A stretch of DNA of 64,000 nucleotides from Streptomyces sp. NRRL S-31 (GCF_000718775.1 NZ_JOCB01000016.1:27815-91814); one strand, 5' to 3'. Positions 9,967 through 18,900 are shown, numbered from the stretch's first letter. A program made the numbers and translations. The notes: a model not told the origin generated them from the sequence alone.

Positions 9967-12900
9967 CCGTGACCCGACCGCGCACCGTCGCAGACCGACT
10001 GGCCCGGCTGACCCCCCAGCAGCGGGCGGCCCTCCAGCGCAGGCTGCGGGCAGGGGAGGAGAACCCCGCCACCGAGCCGGACCTCACCCGGCGCACCGGC
10101 GACCGCTCCGTCTCCCCGCTGGGCCTGGACCAGGAGCGCATCTGGATCCTCGACCAGCTCGACCCCGGCCGGCACACGTACAACATCAGCACCGGCCTGC
10201 GCTTCGAGGGCGCCTTCGACGAGGAGGCGTTCCGGGAGGCCGTCGCGACACTGATCCGCCGCCACGAACTGCTCCGCTCCCGCGTCGAGGTCCACGACGG
10301 CCTGCCGGTGCTGCGGGTGAGCGACGAGTTCGAGACGCCCGTGGAGTTCCTCGACCTGCGAGCCGAACCGGACCGCGTCGAGGAGACCGTACGCACGCTG
10401 GTGCGGCGGCCGTTCGACCTCGCCGCCGGAGGACTGCTGCGGATCGTCGTGGTACGGGCCGCCGACGACGACCACCAGGTGATCGAGACGATGCACCACT
10501 CGGTCACCGACCAGTGGTCCTTCGTCCGCCTCAACCGCGAGCTCCTGGAACACTACCGCGCGATCCGCGAGGGCCGCCCCTCACGGGCCCCCGAACTCCC
10601 CGTCCAGTACGGCGACTTCGCCGTCTGGCAGCGCCGGCACTTCACCGGCGCCCGCCAACAGGCGGAGCGCGACTTCTGGCGCACCTACCTCGACGGCGTG
10701 CCACCGCACCTGCCACTGCCCTACGATGCGCCCCCGCAGGACGGCGGGCACGACGGCAGGCACCACTACTTCCGGCTCGACGACGAGCTGAGCGCCGCCT
10801 TCCTGGCGATGTGCCGCACCCGGCGGCTCACCCTGTCCGACGCGCTGCTCGCCGTCTACGTGGGCCTGCTGTACGAGGAGACCGGATCGCGGGACATCGT
10901 CGTCGGCCTGCCGAGCGCGACCCGCGGCCGGCCCGAGACCCACGACCTGATCGGCTTCCTGCTGACCAACGTCCCGCTCCGCGCCGAGCTGCCCGCCGAC
11001 CCGACACCGACGCTGATCCTGCGAGCGGTACGGCAGGCGTCGGCGGCCGTCGCCGACCACCGTGAAGTGCCGTTCAGCGAGATCGTCGACGCGGTCTCGC
11101 CGACGCGCAGCCTCGACCGCTACCCGCTGCTCCAGACCATGCACCTCGTCCTGGACTTCGACGACACCGTGGTCCAGGTACCCGACGCCGAGGTCCACGG
11201 CGTCGAAGTCGAGGACGGCGTCTCGCCCATGGACATCACGGTCGGCTGGTGGCGGGCGGGGGAGCGGCTGTACGGGCGGTTCGAGTACCGCACCGAGCTG
11301 TTCACCGCCGCCACCGTCGACCGGCTCGTCAGCCGTCTGCTGGAGCTGGTACGGGTCTTCGTGGAGCGGCCCGGCGAACCACTGCGCGCCCGCGCGGTGG
11401 TCCCCGCCCCCGCCCCGGCCGCCACCGCGGCACCCCCGGCGGCCGGCCCGGCCGGCCCGCCGCCCGCGGAACTGCGCCGGATCACGGAGGTCTGGCGGGA
11501 GGTGCTGGGGACCGAGCCGGGACCGGACGACAACTTCTTCGAGTGCGGCGGCACGTCCCTGACGGCGATCAGGCTGTCCCACGCGCTGCGCCGGGCCGGG
11601 TTCGCCCTCAACGCCCGCCAGGTGTTCCGTGCCCCCACCATGCGCGGTCAACTGGCCCTGGCCGGGCCGCGGCAGGCCGACGCCCCCGACGGCGGGCCGC
11701 GGCCGGAGGGCGCGGTCAGCCCCGAGCAGGAGGACCTGCTGGAGGGCGGTCTGCCGCACCCGGAACTGTGGGCGCACAGCCTCGTCCTCACCGCGGGCCG
11801 GCCCATGGACCCCGAGTGGCTGCGCGTGGTCCTCAAAAGGGTGGCGGCCGCCCACCCGGGCCTCGGCTCGACGTTCCGGCGCACCGGCACCGGCTGGCGC
11901 TCGGACGCCACCGACAGCCGGCTGTGGAGCGTCGAGGAACCGGGCACGGACCCGGCCCGGGTCGCGGCCGCCCACCGCGCCGCCTTCACCCTGCGCGACG
12001 GACCGCTCTTCGCGGCCTCCCTGATCCCCGGCCGGCCGGACCGGATCGTACTGACCGCGCATCACCTGGTCGTGGACGGTCTGTCCTGGCAGATCCTGGT
12101 GGACGACCTCGACCGGGCCTACCGGGGCGCCCGGCCGATCGCCGAAACCTCGCACCCGTCGGTGTACGCTGCCGCCTGGCGCGACCACGACGTACGGGGG
12201 CAGCGCGACTACTGGCACCGCCAGGTGGAGGGCATCGTGCCGCTCGGCTGCCGCACCGGCCGGCCCGACCGGCTCGGCGGCGAGACCACGCACCGGGTCA
12301 GGGCGGCGATCCCGCCGGGTGCCGACGCCGCCCACCGGCCGGCCGAGGCGCTGACGGCTCTCGCCCGGGCCGCCCGGCCCTGGTTCGGCGGCGGGGACGT
12401 CGTACTCGACCTGATCGGCCCGGGACGCGAACTGCCGCCCGTGGACGGCTGGGACCCGGCACGCGCCGTGGGCTTCTACGCCACTGCCCACCCGGTCCGC
12501 CTCGCCCTCGGCGACGATCCCGGCCACCACCTCCGCCAGGTCGGCCGGGCCCTGGACGCCGTACCGGACGGGGGCAACGGCTACCTGGCGCTGCGCTGGT
12601 CCGCCGACCCGGCCGTACGCCGCTCGGTCGCGGGCTGGGGACGAGCCGAGCTGTCCTTCAACTACCTGGGCGCGCTGCTGACCGGCCGGCCGGACGCGGA
12701 CGACGAGCCGCTGTTCACCGTCGCCGAGCAGATCGGCCCGTCGGGCAACGACGACGCCACCCGCTACCACGCCGTCGCCGTCCTCTTCGAGTACGACGGC
12801 GAAGAGGCCGTGTTCACCTGGAAGTTCAACCCCGACGCGGTCGACGGCGCGGCCGTACGGGCCGTGGCGGCCACGGCCGCCGAGGAGTTCACCCGGCTGG

Positions 12901-13007
12901 CCCGGCAGGGCGGCTCCCAGCCGCCCTCGACGACGGGCATGTCCCTGCACGAAGTGAACCGCATGCTCGCGGAACTGACCCGAGAGAAGAAGAGCCGATC
13001 CGCATGA
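9963..13007 (+). CDS. NRPS C-T-E protein without adenylation domain
   Basis: This 1014-residue protein starts with a docking-like helix (RLARLTPQQRAALQRRLRAG). A condensation domain follows (MHHSVTDQWS, residues 177-186), then an Ala/Pro-rich linker, a thiolation domain (DDNFFECGGTS, Ser532) and an epimerization-type domain (HHLVVDGLSW, His700-His701, and FNYLGAL near nt 12657). The linker runs straight from C to T; no A-domain motif is present. The amino acid must therefore be loaded in trans, or the carrier must be served by an enzyme outside the window. If active, the E domain would give a D-residue. No thioesterase or reductase follows, so chain release is also unaccounted for. GTG start with AGGAG upstream; the stop overlaps the MFS start (ATGA). 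Confidence 0.92.
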   Translation: MTVTRPRTVADRLARLTPQQRAALQRRLRAGEENPATEPDLTRRTGDRSVSPLGLDQERIWILDQLDPGRHTYNISTGLRFEGAFDEEAFREAVATLIRRHELLRSRVEVHDGLPVLRVSDEFETPVEFLDLRAEPDRVEETVRTLVRRPFDLAAGGLLRIVVVRAADDDHQVIETMHHSVTDQWSFVRLNRELLEHYRAIREGRPSRAPELPVQYGDFAVWQRRHFTGARQQAERDFWRTYLDGVPPHLPLPYDAPPQDGGHDGRHHYFRLDDELSAAFLAMCRTRRLTLSDALLAVYVGLLYEETGSRDIVVGLPSATRGRPETHDLIGFLLTNVPLRAELPADPTPTLILRAVRQASAAVADHREVPFSEIVDAVSPTRSLDRYPLLQTMHLVLDFDDTVVQVPDAEVHGVEVEDGVSPMDITVGWWRAGERLYGRFEYRTELFTAATVDRLVSRLLELVRVFVERPGEPLRARAVVPAPAPAATAAPPAAGPAGPPPAELRRITEVWREVLGTEPGPDDNFFECGGTSLTAIRLSHALRRAGFALNARQVFRAPTMRGQLALAGPRQADAPDGGPRPEGAVSPEQEDLLEGGLPHPELWAHSLVLTAGRPMDPEWLRVVLKRVAAAHPGLGSTFRRTGTGWRSDATDSRLWSVEEPGTDPARVAAAHRAAFTLRDGPLFAASLIPGRPDRIVLTAHHLVVDGLSWQILVDDLDRAYRGARPIAETSHPSVYAAAWRDHDVRGQRDYWHRQVEGIVPLGCRTGRPDRLGGETTHRVRAAIPPGADAAHRPAEALTALARAARPWFGGGDVVLDLIGPGRELPPVDGWDPARAVGFYATAHPVRLALGDDPGHHLRQVGRALDAVPDGGNGYLALRWSADPAVRRSVAGWGRAELSFNYLGALLTGRPDADDEPLFTVAEQIGPSGNDDATRYHAVAVLFEYDGEEAVFTWKFNPDAVDGAAVRAVAATAAEEFTRLARQGGSQPPSTTGMSLHEVNRMLAELTREKKSRSA

Positions 13008-14290
13008 CATCGACGACCGCCCGTGACCGGCGGCCCCTGACCGCGCTGGCGACGGCGAACTACCTGTCGTGGATCGGCAACACCATGACCCTGGTCGCGG
13101 TGCCGCTCTACGTACTGGACATCTCGTCCAGCGCCACCCAGGCGGGAGCGGCGGGGTTCGCCAACGCCCTGCCCATGATCGTGGCCGGACTCGCCGGGGG
13201 AGTGATCGCCGACCGGGTCGGCCCGAAGCGCACCAGCGTGGTCGCCGACCTGGCCGCGGCGGCCTGCATGGCCGCGGTGCCGTTGCTGCACGGCACGGTC
13301 GGTCTCGCCCTGCCGGCGCTGATGGCGCTGCTGTTCCTGCGCACCCTCGCCGACGCGCCGGGTGCCGCGGCCCGGCTGGCCCTGCTGCCACGGGTGACCG
13401 CCCGCGCCCAGGTGCGGCCGGAGACCGCCAACTCGCTGTTCGCCTCCGCCCAGCGCGTGGCGTTCGTGGTCGGCCCGCCGGCGGCGGCGCTGATGGCGGG
13501 CCTGACCGGTCCCACCGCCGTGCTCTACGTGGACGCGGGCACCTTCCTCGCCTCGGCTCTGCTCATCATGACGGTGCCGGACGGGGGATCGGTGCGGCAG
13601 GCCGACGCGGCGCGGGAGGCCGCGGCCCGGCCGGGCCTGAGGCGGGAGGTGACCGAGGGGGTGCGCTACATCCTGCGCACCCCCGTGCTCGCCGCCATCA
13701 TCAGCGTGGTGGTGTGCACCAACTTCCTGGACGACGCGCTGACTCCGGTGGTGCTGCCCGTGTACAGCCGCGAACTGCTGGGCGGCGAACGGGCGGTGGG
13801 ACTGCTGCTCGCGGCCAACGGCATCGGGGCGGTCGTCGGATCGTTCGCCTACGCCCCGGCGAGCCGCCGGCTTCTGGCCAACCGCTGGGCGACCTTCGTC
13901 GGCTGCTTCGCGCTGATCTGCGCCGCCCGGCTGGCCATGGTCGCCGAACCCGGACTGTGGATCATGCTGGCGGTCTCGTTCGCCATCGGGCTGGCCAGCG
14001 GCCCGGTCAATCCCCTCGTCACCGGCGTCGTCGAGCGGTCCACCCCGCCGGACATGCTCGGCAGGGTCTGGGGCGCGGTGATGGCCATGGCCTTCGCCGC
14101 CGCGCCGGTCGGCATCTTCGCCACGGGCTGGCTCGCACAGAACATCGGCCTGCGCACCACGCTGGGCATCTTCGGCGGCCTGTACGTGGTCCTCATCTGC
14201 TACCTCGTCATGAACCGGCCGCTGCGCGGCCTGGCCCGGCCCGCCGGCACGGAGACACCGGCCCCGGAGGACGCGGCAACGGCACGCTGA
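13004..14290 (+). CDS. MFS exporter of the NRPS/PKS operon
   Basis: A 428-residue major facilitator superfamily protein with about twelve hydrophobic segments. The loop after the second helix carries the DRVGPKR motif typical of MFS drug exporters. It resembles the EntS-like exporters that often close siderophore and peptide clusters. The ATG overlaps the stop of the C-T-E gene, so it is translated as the last gene of that operon and most likely exports the product or gives self-resistance. The substrate is inferred from position only. Confidence 0.88.
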   Translation: MTSTTARDRRPLTALATANYLSWIGNTMTLVAVPLYVLDISSSATQAGAAGFANALPMIVAGLAGGVIADRVGPKRTSVVADLAAAACMAAVPLLHGTVGLALPALMALLFLRTLADAPGAAARLALLPRVTARAQVRPETANSLFASAQRVAFVVGPPAAALMAGLTGPTAVLYVDAGTFLASALLIMTVPDGGSVRQADAAREAAARPGLRREVTEGVRYILRTPVLAAIISVVVCTNFLDDALTPVVLPVYSRELLGGERAVGLLLAANGIGAVVGSFAYAPASRRLLANRWATFVGCFALICAARLAMVAEPGLWIMLAVSFAIGLASGPVNPLVTGVVERSTPPDMLGRVWGAVMAMAFAAAPVGIFATGWLAQNIGLRTTLGIFGGLYVVLICYLVMNRPLRGLARPAGTETPAPEDAATAR

Positions 14291-14370
14291 CCCGCCACCG
14301 CGGGCGTGGACGGTTTCGCCCTGCGCGCAACGGTCCCCGCCCGGCCGGTCCCGCGGCCTAGCCTCCTGAC

Positions 14371-15303
14371 ATGCTGCCACCGATCGTTTCCGTACAGGCC
14401 CAGCCGCGGGACGCCGCCTCCTGGACCACCCTGGCCCGGCGCGTCGAAGCCGGGGGGTACGACGCTCTGCTCGTCGCCGACCACCCGGGTACGGCCGCCT
14501 CCCCGTTCGTCGCCCTGGCCGCCGCGGCGGCGGTCACCGAACGCCTCGGCGTGGGCTCCTACGTCTCCCACGCGGGCGTCCGCGAGCCGCTGCTGCTCGC
14601 GTCGGACGTCGCCACCCTGGACGTGGTCTCCGGCGGGCGCGCGCGGCTGGCCCTGGGGGCCGGCCACACCCCGGCCGAATGGGAGATGCTGGGCAGGCGG
14701 CGGCCCGACGTCGCGGGGCGCGTGCGGCGTTTCCAGGTCGTGGCCGAGGCGTGCCGCGCCCTCCTCGCGGGGGAGACGGTCACCCTCGACGGCCCCGAGG
14801 CTCGAGCCCACGAGGCCCGGCTCACCAGCCCCCGCCCCGTCCGGCACCGGGTGCCGTTCACCTTCGGAGGCGGCAACACCGCCCTGCTGCGCTGGGCCGG
14901 GGCGCACGCGGACGTGGTGGGACTGAGCGGACTGGGGCGTACCCTGCCCGACGGCCGCACCCACGAGGTGCGCTGGAACGGCGCGGACATCGATCGCCAG
15001 GTCGCCCTGGTCGAAGAGGGCGCCTCAGCCCGGGCCGCCGCCCCGGCCCGCGAGGCGCTGGTGCAGATGGTGGAGATCACCGACGACGCCGGCGCCGCGG
15101 CACACGGGATCGCCGAGCGCCTCCACTGCGACGCGGCCGACGTGCTCGCCTCGCCCTACGCCTGGATCGGCACGGTGCGGGAGATCGCGGCCGCGATGGC
15201 CGAGCACCGGCGCCGCTGGGGAATCACCCGCTACGTCGTCCGCGAGGCGCACCTGGAGGCGGTGGACCGGGTACGCGCCCACCTCGCCCACGCCACCCGG
15301 TGA
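14371..15303 (+). CDS. F420-dependent LLM-class oxidoreductase
   Basis: A 310-residue luciferase-like TIM-barrel protein. Motifs include VEAGGYDALLVADH, a serine-rich SYVSHAG strand, LDVVSGGRARLALGAGH and a C-terminal FGGGNTALLRWAGAHADVVGLSGLG segment typical of the MSMEG_2516-type F420 family in actinomycetes. It lacks the ERHFHxFGG signature of the NRPS-type monooxygenase upstream, so the two are separate subfamilies. It lies 80 nt after the MFS gene in the same direction and is followed by a strong hairpin. It may be a late tailoring enzyme of the NRPS/PKS cluster or an unrelated neighbour; sequence does not decide. Confidence 0.85.
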   Translation: MLPPIVSVQAQPRDAASWTTLARRVEAGGYDALLVADHPGTAASPFVALAAAAAVTERLGVGSYVSHAGVREPLLLASDVATLDVVSGGRARLALGAGHTPAEWEMLGRRRPDVAGRVRRFQVVAEACRALLAGETVTLDGPEARAHEARLTSPRPVRHRVPFTFGGGNTALLRWAGAHADVVGLSGLGRTLPDGRTHEVRWNGADIDRQVALVEEGASARAAAPAREALVQMVEITDDAGAAAHGIAERLHCDAADVLASPYAWIGTVREIAAAMAEHRRRWGITRYVVREAHLEAVDRVRAHLAHATR

Positions 15304-15306
15304 ACC

Positions 15307-15338
15307 CGCGCGGTGGCCGCCACCCGGGCCACCGCGCG
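15307..15338. terminator. hairpin between convergent genes
   Basis: CGCGCGGTGGCC (15307-15318) pairs perfectly with GGCCACCGCGCG (15327-15338) across an 8-nt loop. It lies directly after the F420 oxidoreductase stop and before the stop of the convergent ArsR gene. It therefore probably terminates both transcripts. There is no T-tract, as is common in actinomycetes. Confidence 0.75.
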
Positions 15339-15345
15339 GTTCCGC

Positions 15346-15726
15346 TCAGTCGGTCCCGGCGGCGACCGTCGTGGCCGGGGTGTCCCGCAGGCCGAGGCGC
15401 AGGTGCTCGACGTGGTAGAGCGCCTGCTCCAGGAGTTCGGCGACGTGGTTGTCGTAGAGCGCGTAGATCACGGAGCGGCCGCGGCGCTCGGTGGTGACCA
15501 GGCCGAGGTTGCGCAGCAGCCTGAGCTGGTGGGAGCAGGCGGACTGTTCCATGCCGACGGCGTCGGCGAGTTCGGTCGCCGCGCACGGGCCCTCCTGGAG
15601 ACGGGCCAGGATGCGCAGCCGGGAGGGTGTCGCCAGAGCCTGGAGCGTGGCGGCCACATCGGCGGCTCCCACGGATTCCAGGCGCTCGCGCGCGGTGGCG
15701 GTCTTCGCGTCAGCTCCATGGCCCAT
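15346..15726 (-). CDS. ArsR/SmtB metal sensor with alpha-5 site
   Basis: A winged-helix repressor of about 126 residues with the recognition region EQSACSHQLRLLRNLGLV. Near the C terminus the spacing D-x-H-x10-H-x2-H (DNHVAELLEQALYHVEH) matches the alpha-5 metal site of CzrA/NmtR-type sensors of Zn, Co or Ni. The cysteine site of ArsR or CadC is not seen. I chose the ATG of MGHGAD because GGATGAGAG lies just upstream; longer ATG or GTG starts up to 15759 are possible. It is divergent from the P-type ATPase gene with a palindrome between them, so it very likely represses that gene until Co/Ni/Zn is in excess. Confidence 0.9.
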   Translation of the reverse strand: MGHGADAKTATARERLESVGAADVAATLQALATPSRLRILARLQEGPCAATELADAVGMEQSACSHQLRLLRNLGLVTTERRGRSVIYALYDNHVAELLEQALYHVEHLRLGLRDTPATTVAAGTD

Positions 15727-15759
15727 GACTCTCATCCTACGGGCCCCACCCATGAACAC

Positions 15760-15775
15760 ATGAATTGGTCTTCAT
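15760..15775. promoter_or_regulatory. palindrome, probable ArsR operator
   Basis: ATGAA-6 nt-TTCAT forms a perfect inverted repeat in the intergenic region between the divergent sensor and the metal ATPase. The ATGAA/TTCAT half sites resemble the ATGAAC half sites I recall for NmtR-type operators. An additional ATGAACAC lies at 15752-15759. The position fits control of both genes. Confidence 0.6.
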
Positions 15776-15856
15776 TCGATCCTGTACGGTGAGGGGAGCG
15801 GCACGCCCCGACGGCTGCCCGCGCACACGTCCTGTCTCCGTGAAGGAACCCCCCCG

Positions 15857-17836
15857 ATGGCTCCCACCCTCGCCCCCGCCGAGACCGGCCGGCCCGCCGT
15901 CGCGCGGGACGCCGCCCCGCCCCGGCGCCGTACGCGCGTGCTCGCGCTGCCCGAGGCCCGCTGGGCGGCAGCCGCCCTGCTCCTCTTCCTGATCGCGCTG
16001 CCGCTCCAGCTGACCGGCGCCCCGGCCTGGGCGTGGGCGCCCCCGTACGCCCTGACCTACGCGGCCGGCGGCTGGGAGCCGGGCCGGGCGGGGCTGCGGG
16101 CGCTGAAGGACAAGACGCTGGACGTCGATCTGCTGATGGTCGTCGCGGCCCTCGGCGCGGCGGCGATCGGGCAGGTGATGGACGGCGCGCTGCTGATCGT
16201 CATCTTCGCCACCTCCGGCGCGCTGGAAGCCCTGGCGACCGCCCGGACCGCGGACTCCGTGCGCGGGCTGCTCGACCTGGCCCCGCCCACCGCCACCCGC
16301 GTCGAGGCCGACGGCGCCGAGACCGTCGTGGCGGTGGAGCGGCTGACGGTCGGCGACACCATCCTGGTCCGGCCCGGAGAGCGCGTCGGCGCGGACGGCC
16401 GCGTCCTGGAGGGGGCCGGTGACGTCGATCAGGCGACCATCACCGGTGAGCCGCTGCCCGTGGCCAAGGCGAAGGGGGACGAGGTCTTCGCGGGCACCCT
16501 CAACGGCACCGGCGCCCTGCGCGTGCGCGTGGAACGCGACGCGTCCGACACGGTGATCGCCCGGATCGTGCGCATGGTGGAGGAAGCGTCCGAGACCAAG
16601 GCGCCCACACAGCTGTTCATCGAGAAGGTCGAACAGCGCTACTCGCTGGGCATGGTGGCGGCGACCCTGGCCGTCTTCCTCCTCCCGCTCGCCTTCGGAG
16701 CCGCGCTGACCGGCTCGCTGCTCCGCGCGATGACCTTCATGATCGTGGCTTCGCCCTGCGCGGTCGTCCTGGCCACCATGCCGCCGCTGCTGTCGGCGAT
16801 CGCCAACGCCGGGCGGCACGGCGTACTGGTCAAGTCCGCGGTCGTCATGGAGCGGCTCGGCGAGATCGACGCGGTCGCGCTCGACAAGACCGGCACCCTG
16901 ACCGAGGGCACCCCTCGTGTCACCGACGTCCGGCCGCTGACCGGCTCCGGCCTGGACGAAGACGCACTGCTGACGCTGGCCGCCGCGGCCGAGCACCCCA
17001 GCGAGCACCCGCTGGCGCGCGCCGTGGTCGAAGCGGCGCGGGAGAAGGGCCTCGCCCTGCCGGTGGCCGAGGAGTTCACCTCGACGCCCGGCGTCGGAGT
17101 GCGGACGCGCGTGGACGGCCGCGTGGTCGCGGTCGGGGCTCCCTCGCGCCTGCTCGCCGGCGCCCGGGACGCCTCCGCGGCGCGCGCGGCGACCGTGGCC
17201 GGCGGACTGGAGGAGGAGGGACGGACCGCCGTCCTGGTCACCGTGGACGGCACACCGGCCGGTGTGCTGGGCGTCTTCGACCGGTTGCGTCCGGACGCCA
17301 CCGCCACCGTCGCCTCCCTGACGTCCCTGACCGGGACGGCGCCGGTGCTGCTGACCGGTGACAACCCGCGCGCGGCCGCCCGGCTGGGCGCCGAGGCGGG
17401 TGTCGAGGACGTACGCGCCGGACTGCTGCCCGAACACAAGGTGCGGGCCGTACGGGAGCTGGAGGAAGCCGGCCGCAAGGTGCTGGTGGTCGGTGACGGC
17501 ATCAACGACGCGCCCGCGCTGGCCGCCGCGCACGTGGGCGTGGCCATGGGACGAGCGGGCTCCGACCTGGCCCTGGAGACCGCGGACGCGGTCATCGTCC
17601 GCGACGAACTGGTCACCGTGCCGGCGGTGGTCTCGCTGTCCCGGCGGGCCCGCCGGCTCGTCGTGCAGAACCTCGTCATCGCCTCGGTGTTCATCGCCGG
17701 CCTGGTCGTCTGGGACCTGGCCGGGACCCTACCGCTGCCGCTGGGCGTCGCGGGCCACGAGGGTTCCACCGTCGTCGTCGGCCTCAACGGGCTGCGGCTG
17801 CTGCGTGAGAACGCCTGGAAGCGGGCCGCCGCATGA
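15857..17836 (+). CDS. PIB-4 type metal P-type ATPase (Co/Ni/Fe-type exporter)
   Basis: A 659-residue membrane pump. It has the TGEP actuator loop, SPC (Ser299-Pro300-Cys301) in the transport helix, the phosphorylation site DKTGT (Asp343), an HP motif in SEHPLARA, GDGINDAPAL, and HEGST (His634) near the last helices. SPC plus HEG(S/G)T is the diagnostic pair of the PIB-4 class (CtpD/CoaT), which moves Co2+, Ni2+ or Fe2+, rather than the CPC of Cu or Cd/Zn pumps. No N-terminal metal-binding CxxC domain is present. The start has AAGGA upstream. The downstream 2Fe-2S gene overlaps its stop. The divergent alpha-5 ArsR sensor is the likely regulator. Confidence 0.92.
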   Translation: MAPTLAPAETGRPAVARDAAPPRRRTRVLALPEARWAAAALLLFLIALPLQLTGAPAWAWAPPYALTYAAGGWEPGRAGLRALKDKTLDVDLLMVVAALGAAAIGQVMDGALLIVIFATSGALEALATARTADSVRGLLDLAPPTATRVEADGAETVVAVERLTVGDTILVRPGERVGADGRVLEGAGDVDQATITGEPLPVAKAKGDEVFAGTLNGTGALRVRVERDASDTVIARIVRMVEEASETKAPTQLFIEKVEQRYSLGMVAATLAVFLLPLAFGAALTGSLLRAMTFMIVASPCAVVLATMPPLLSAIANAGRHGVLVKSAVVMERLGEIDAVALDKTGTLTEGTPRVTDVRPLTGSGLDEDALLTLAAAAEHPSEHPLARAVVEAAREKGLALPVAEEFTSTPGVGVRTRVDGRVVAVGAPSRLLAGARDASAARAATVAGGLEEEGRTAVLVTVDGTPAGVLGVFDRLRPDATATVASLTSLTGTAPVLLTGDNPRAAARLGAEAGVEDVRAGLLPEHKVRAVRELEEAGRKVLVVGDGINDAPALAAAHVGVAMGRAGSDLALETADAVIVRDELVTVPAVVSLSRRARRLVVQNLVIASVFIAGLVVWDLAGTLPLPLGVAGHEGSTVVVGLNGLRLLRENAWKRAAA

Positions 17837-18231
17837 GCCGCCGCAAGACTCCCACGGCGCAGCCGGCGCCCCGGTGCACGGTCACCGTGTGCCGGGGCTG
17901 CTGCTGCGGAACGGAGAAGGTCCCCGGCGTCGACCACGCCGGCCGGCTCGCCACGCTGAAGGCGGAACTCGGAGCGGTCGCGCAGGTCAGAGCGGTGAAC
18001 TGCCTGGACGCCTGTGAGCGGGCGAACGTCATCGTCGTACAGCCCTCTTCCCGGGGCCGGGCCGCCGGGGGGAGGCCGGTGTGGCTCGGCCTGGTCAACG
18101 ATCCCGACGCGACCGCCGACATCGCCACCTGGGTGCGCCAGGGCGGCCCGGGACTCGCCGACCCGCCGGACATCATCGACCTGTACGAGTTCAGCCCGTC
18201 CCGGCGGATTCGGCGCGCCGTGGAGGACTGA
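17833..18231 (+). CDS. small thioredoxin-like 2Fe-2S ferredoxin-type protein
   Basis: A 132-residue protein with CRGCCCG near the N terminus and VNCLDACERANVIVV about 40 residues later. This spacing fits the thioredoxin-fold 2Fe-2S ferredoxin family (four Cys ligands in two pairs), although the first cluster has an extra Cys. The start codon lies inside the stop of the metal ATPase gene (ATGA), so the two are co-translated. A role in metal handling, for example sensing or buffering iron or cobalt near the pump, is an inference from the coupling. The C-terminal part (DIIDLYEFSPSRR) is acidic then basic and not recognised. Confidence 0.78.
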   Translation: MSRRKTPTAQPAPRCTVTVCRGCCCGTEKVPGVDHAGRLATLKAELGAVAQVRAVNCLDACERANVIVVQPSSRGRAAGGRPVWLGLVNDPDATADIATWVRQGGPGLADPPDIIDLYEFSPSRRIRRAVED

Positions 18232-18345
18232 CCGCCACCGCTCCCACCGGGGCACGTGGAGCGCGTCGGCGACCCGAGGCCTCCATGTTCTCGATCCCGC
18301 GCTGGTAGGTGCTACACGCGGTCGAACGGGGGACGGCCGGCCTCG

Positions 18346-18900
18346 TCAGAGCCGCGGCCGTCCGTCGACGGGGTCGCCCGAGCCCGGCTCGAACGTCGTG
18401 CCGAGGTCGTACCGCGCCATCCCGAAAGGCTCGAAATCGGCATCGGCGAGGACTCGGTAGAGGAACTCGGAGGTGGACATGTCGTAGCGCTGCCATCCGC
18501 CGACGTCATTGGACCGCGCGAGGACGGGGTACTCGCCCGGCCGCTCGGCATCGAACAGCCAGAAGTACTCGTCGGCCCACTCGGTGGAGCCCCACTCCAC
18601 CAGTCCCTTGCCGCCCGGCGCGTAGACCGTATAGGGCTCGACGGCGGAGACGTCGCCGTACTTGCCGTCCCGGTCGACCGCGAGGGAGAGCCGCCACTGT
18701 GTCAGGAAGTCGAACGCGGGGCCTTCGTCACGCCCCAGGAAGTAGAGGGAATCACTGAAGACGCCACCGCCGAACACCTCGTAGAGCTCCTTGTAGTCCG
18801 CCGGCAGCGGAACCCCCAGCTCTCCCTCGATCGCCGCCCAGTCGACGGAGAGCCCGAGCGGCTCCCACCCGGTCAGTTCGATCACTCGCTGAACCCACAT
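18346..18900 (-). CDS. SMI1/KNR4-family protein
   Basis: A 184-residue protein starting MWVQRVIELTGW, with the family core around WAAIEGELGVPLPADYKELYEVFGGG and a later LVEWGSTEWADEYFWL segment. SMI1/KNR4 proteins often serve as immunity proteins to contact-dependent or polymorphic toxins, but many are orphan cytoplasmic proteins. No toxin gene is seen nearby. The ATG at 18900 is preceded by AGGAGAG, so a longer upstream start is unlikely. It converges with the 2Fe-2S gene. Confidence 0.82.
   Translation of the reverse strand: MWVQRVIELTGWEPLGLSVDWAAIEGELGVPLPADYKELYEVFGGGVFSDSLYFLGRDEGPAFDFLTQWRLSLAVDRDGKYGDVSAVEPYTVYAPGGKGLVEWGSTEWADEYFWLFDAERPGEYPVLARSNDVGGWQRYDMSTSEFLYRVLADADFEPFGMARYDLGTTFEPGSGDPVDGRPRL

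Noticed and set aside
18346..18900. A toxin-immunity island.
   Set aside because: The SMI1/KNR4 protein stands alone. No polymorphic toxin, Rhs or secretion gene was found around it.
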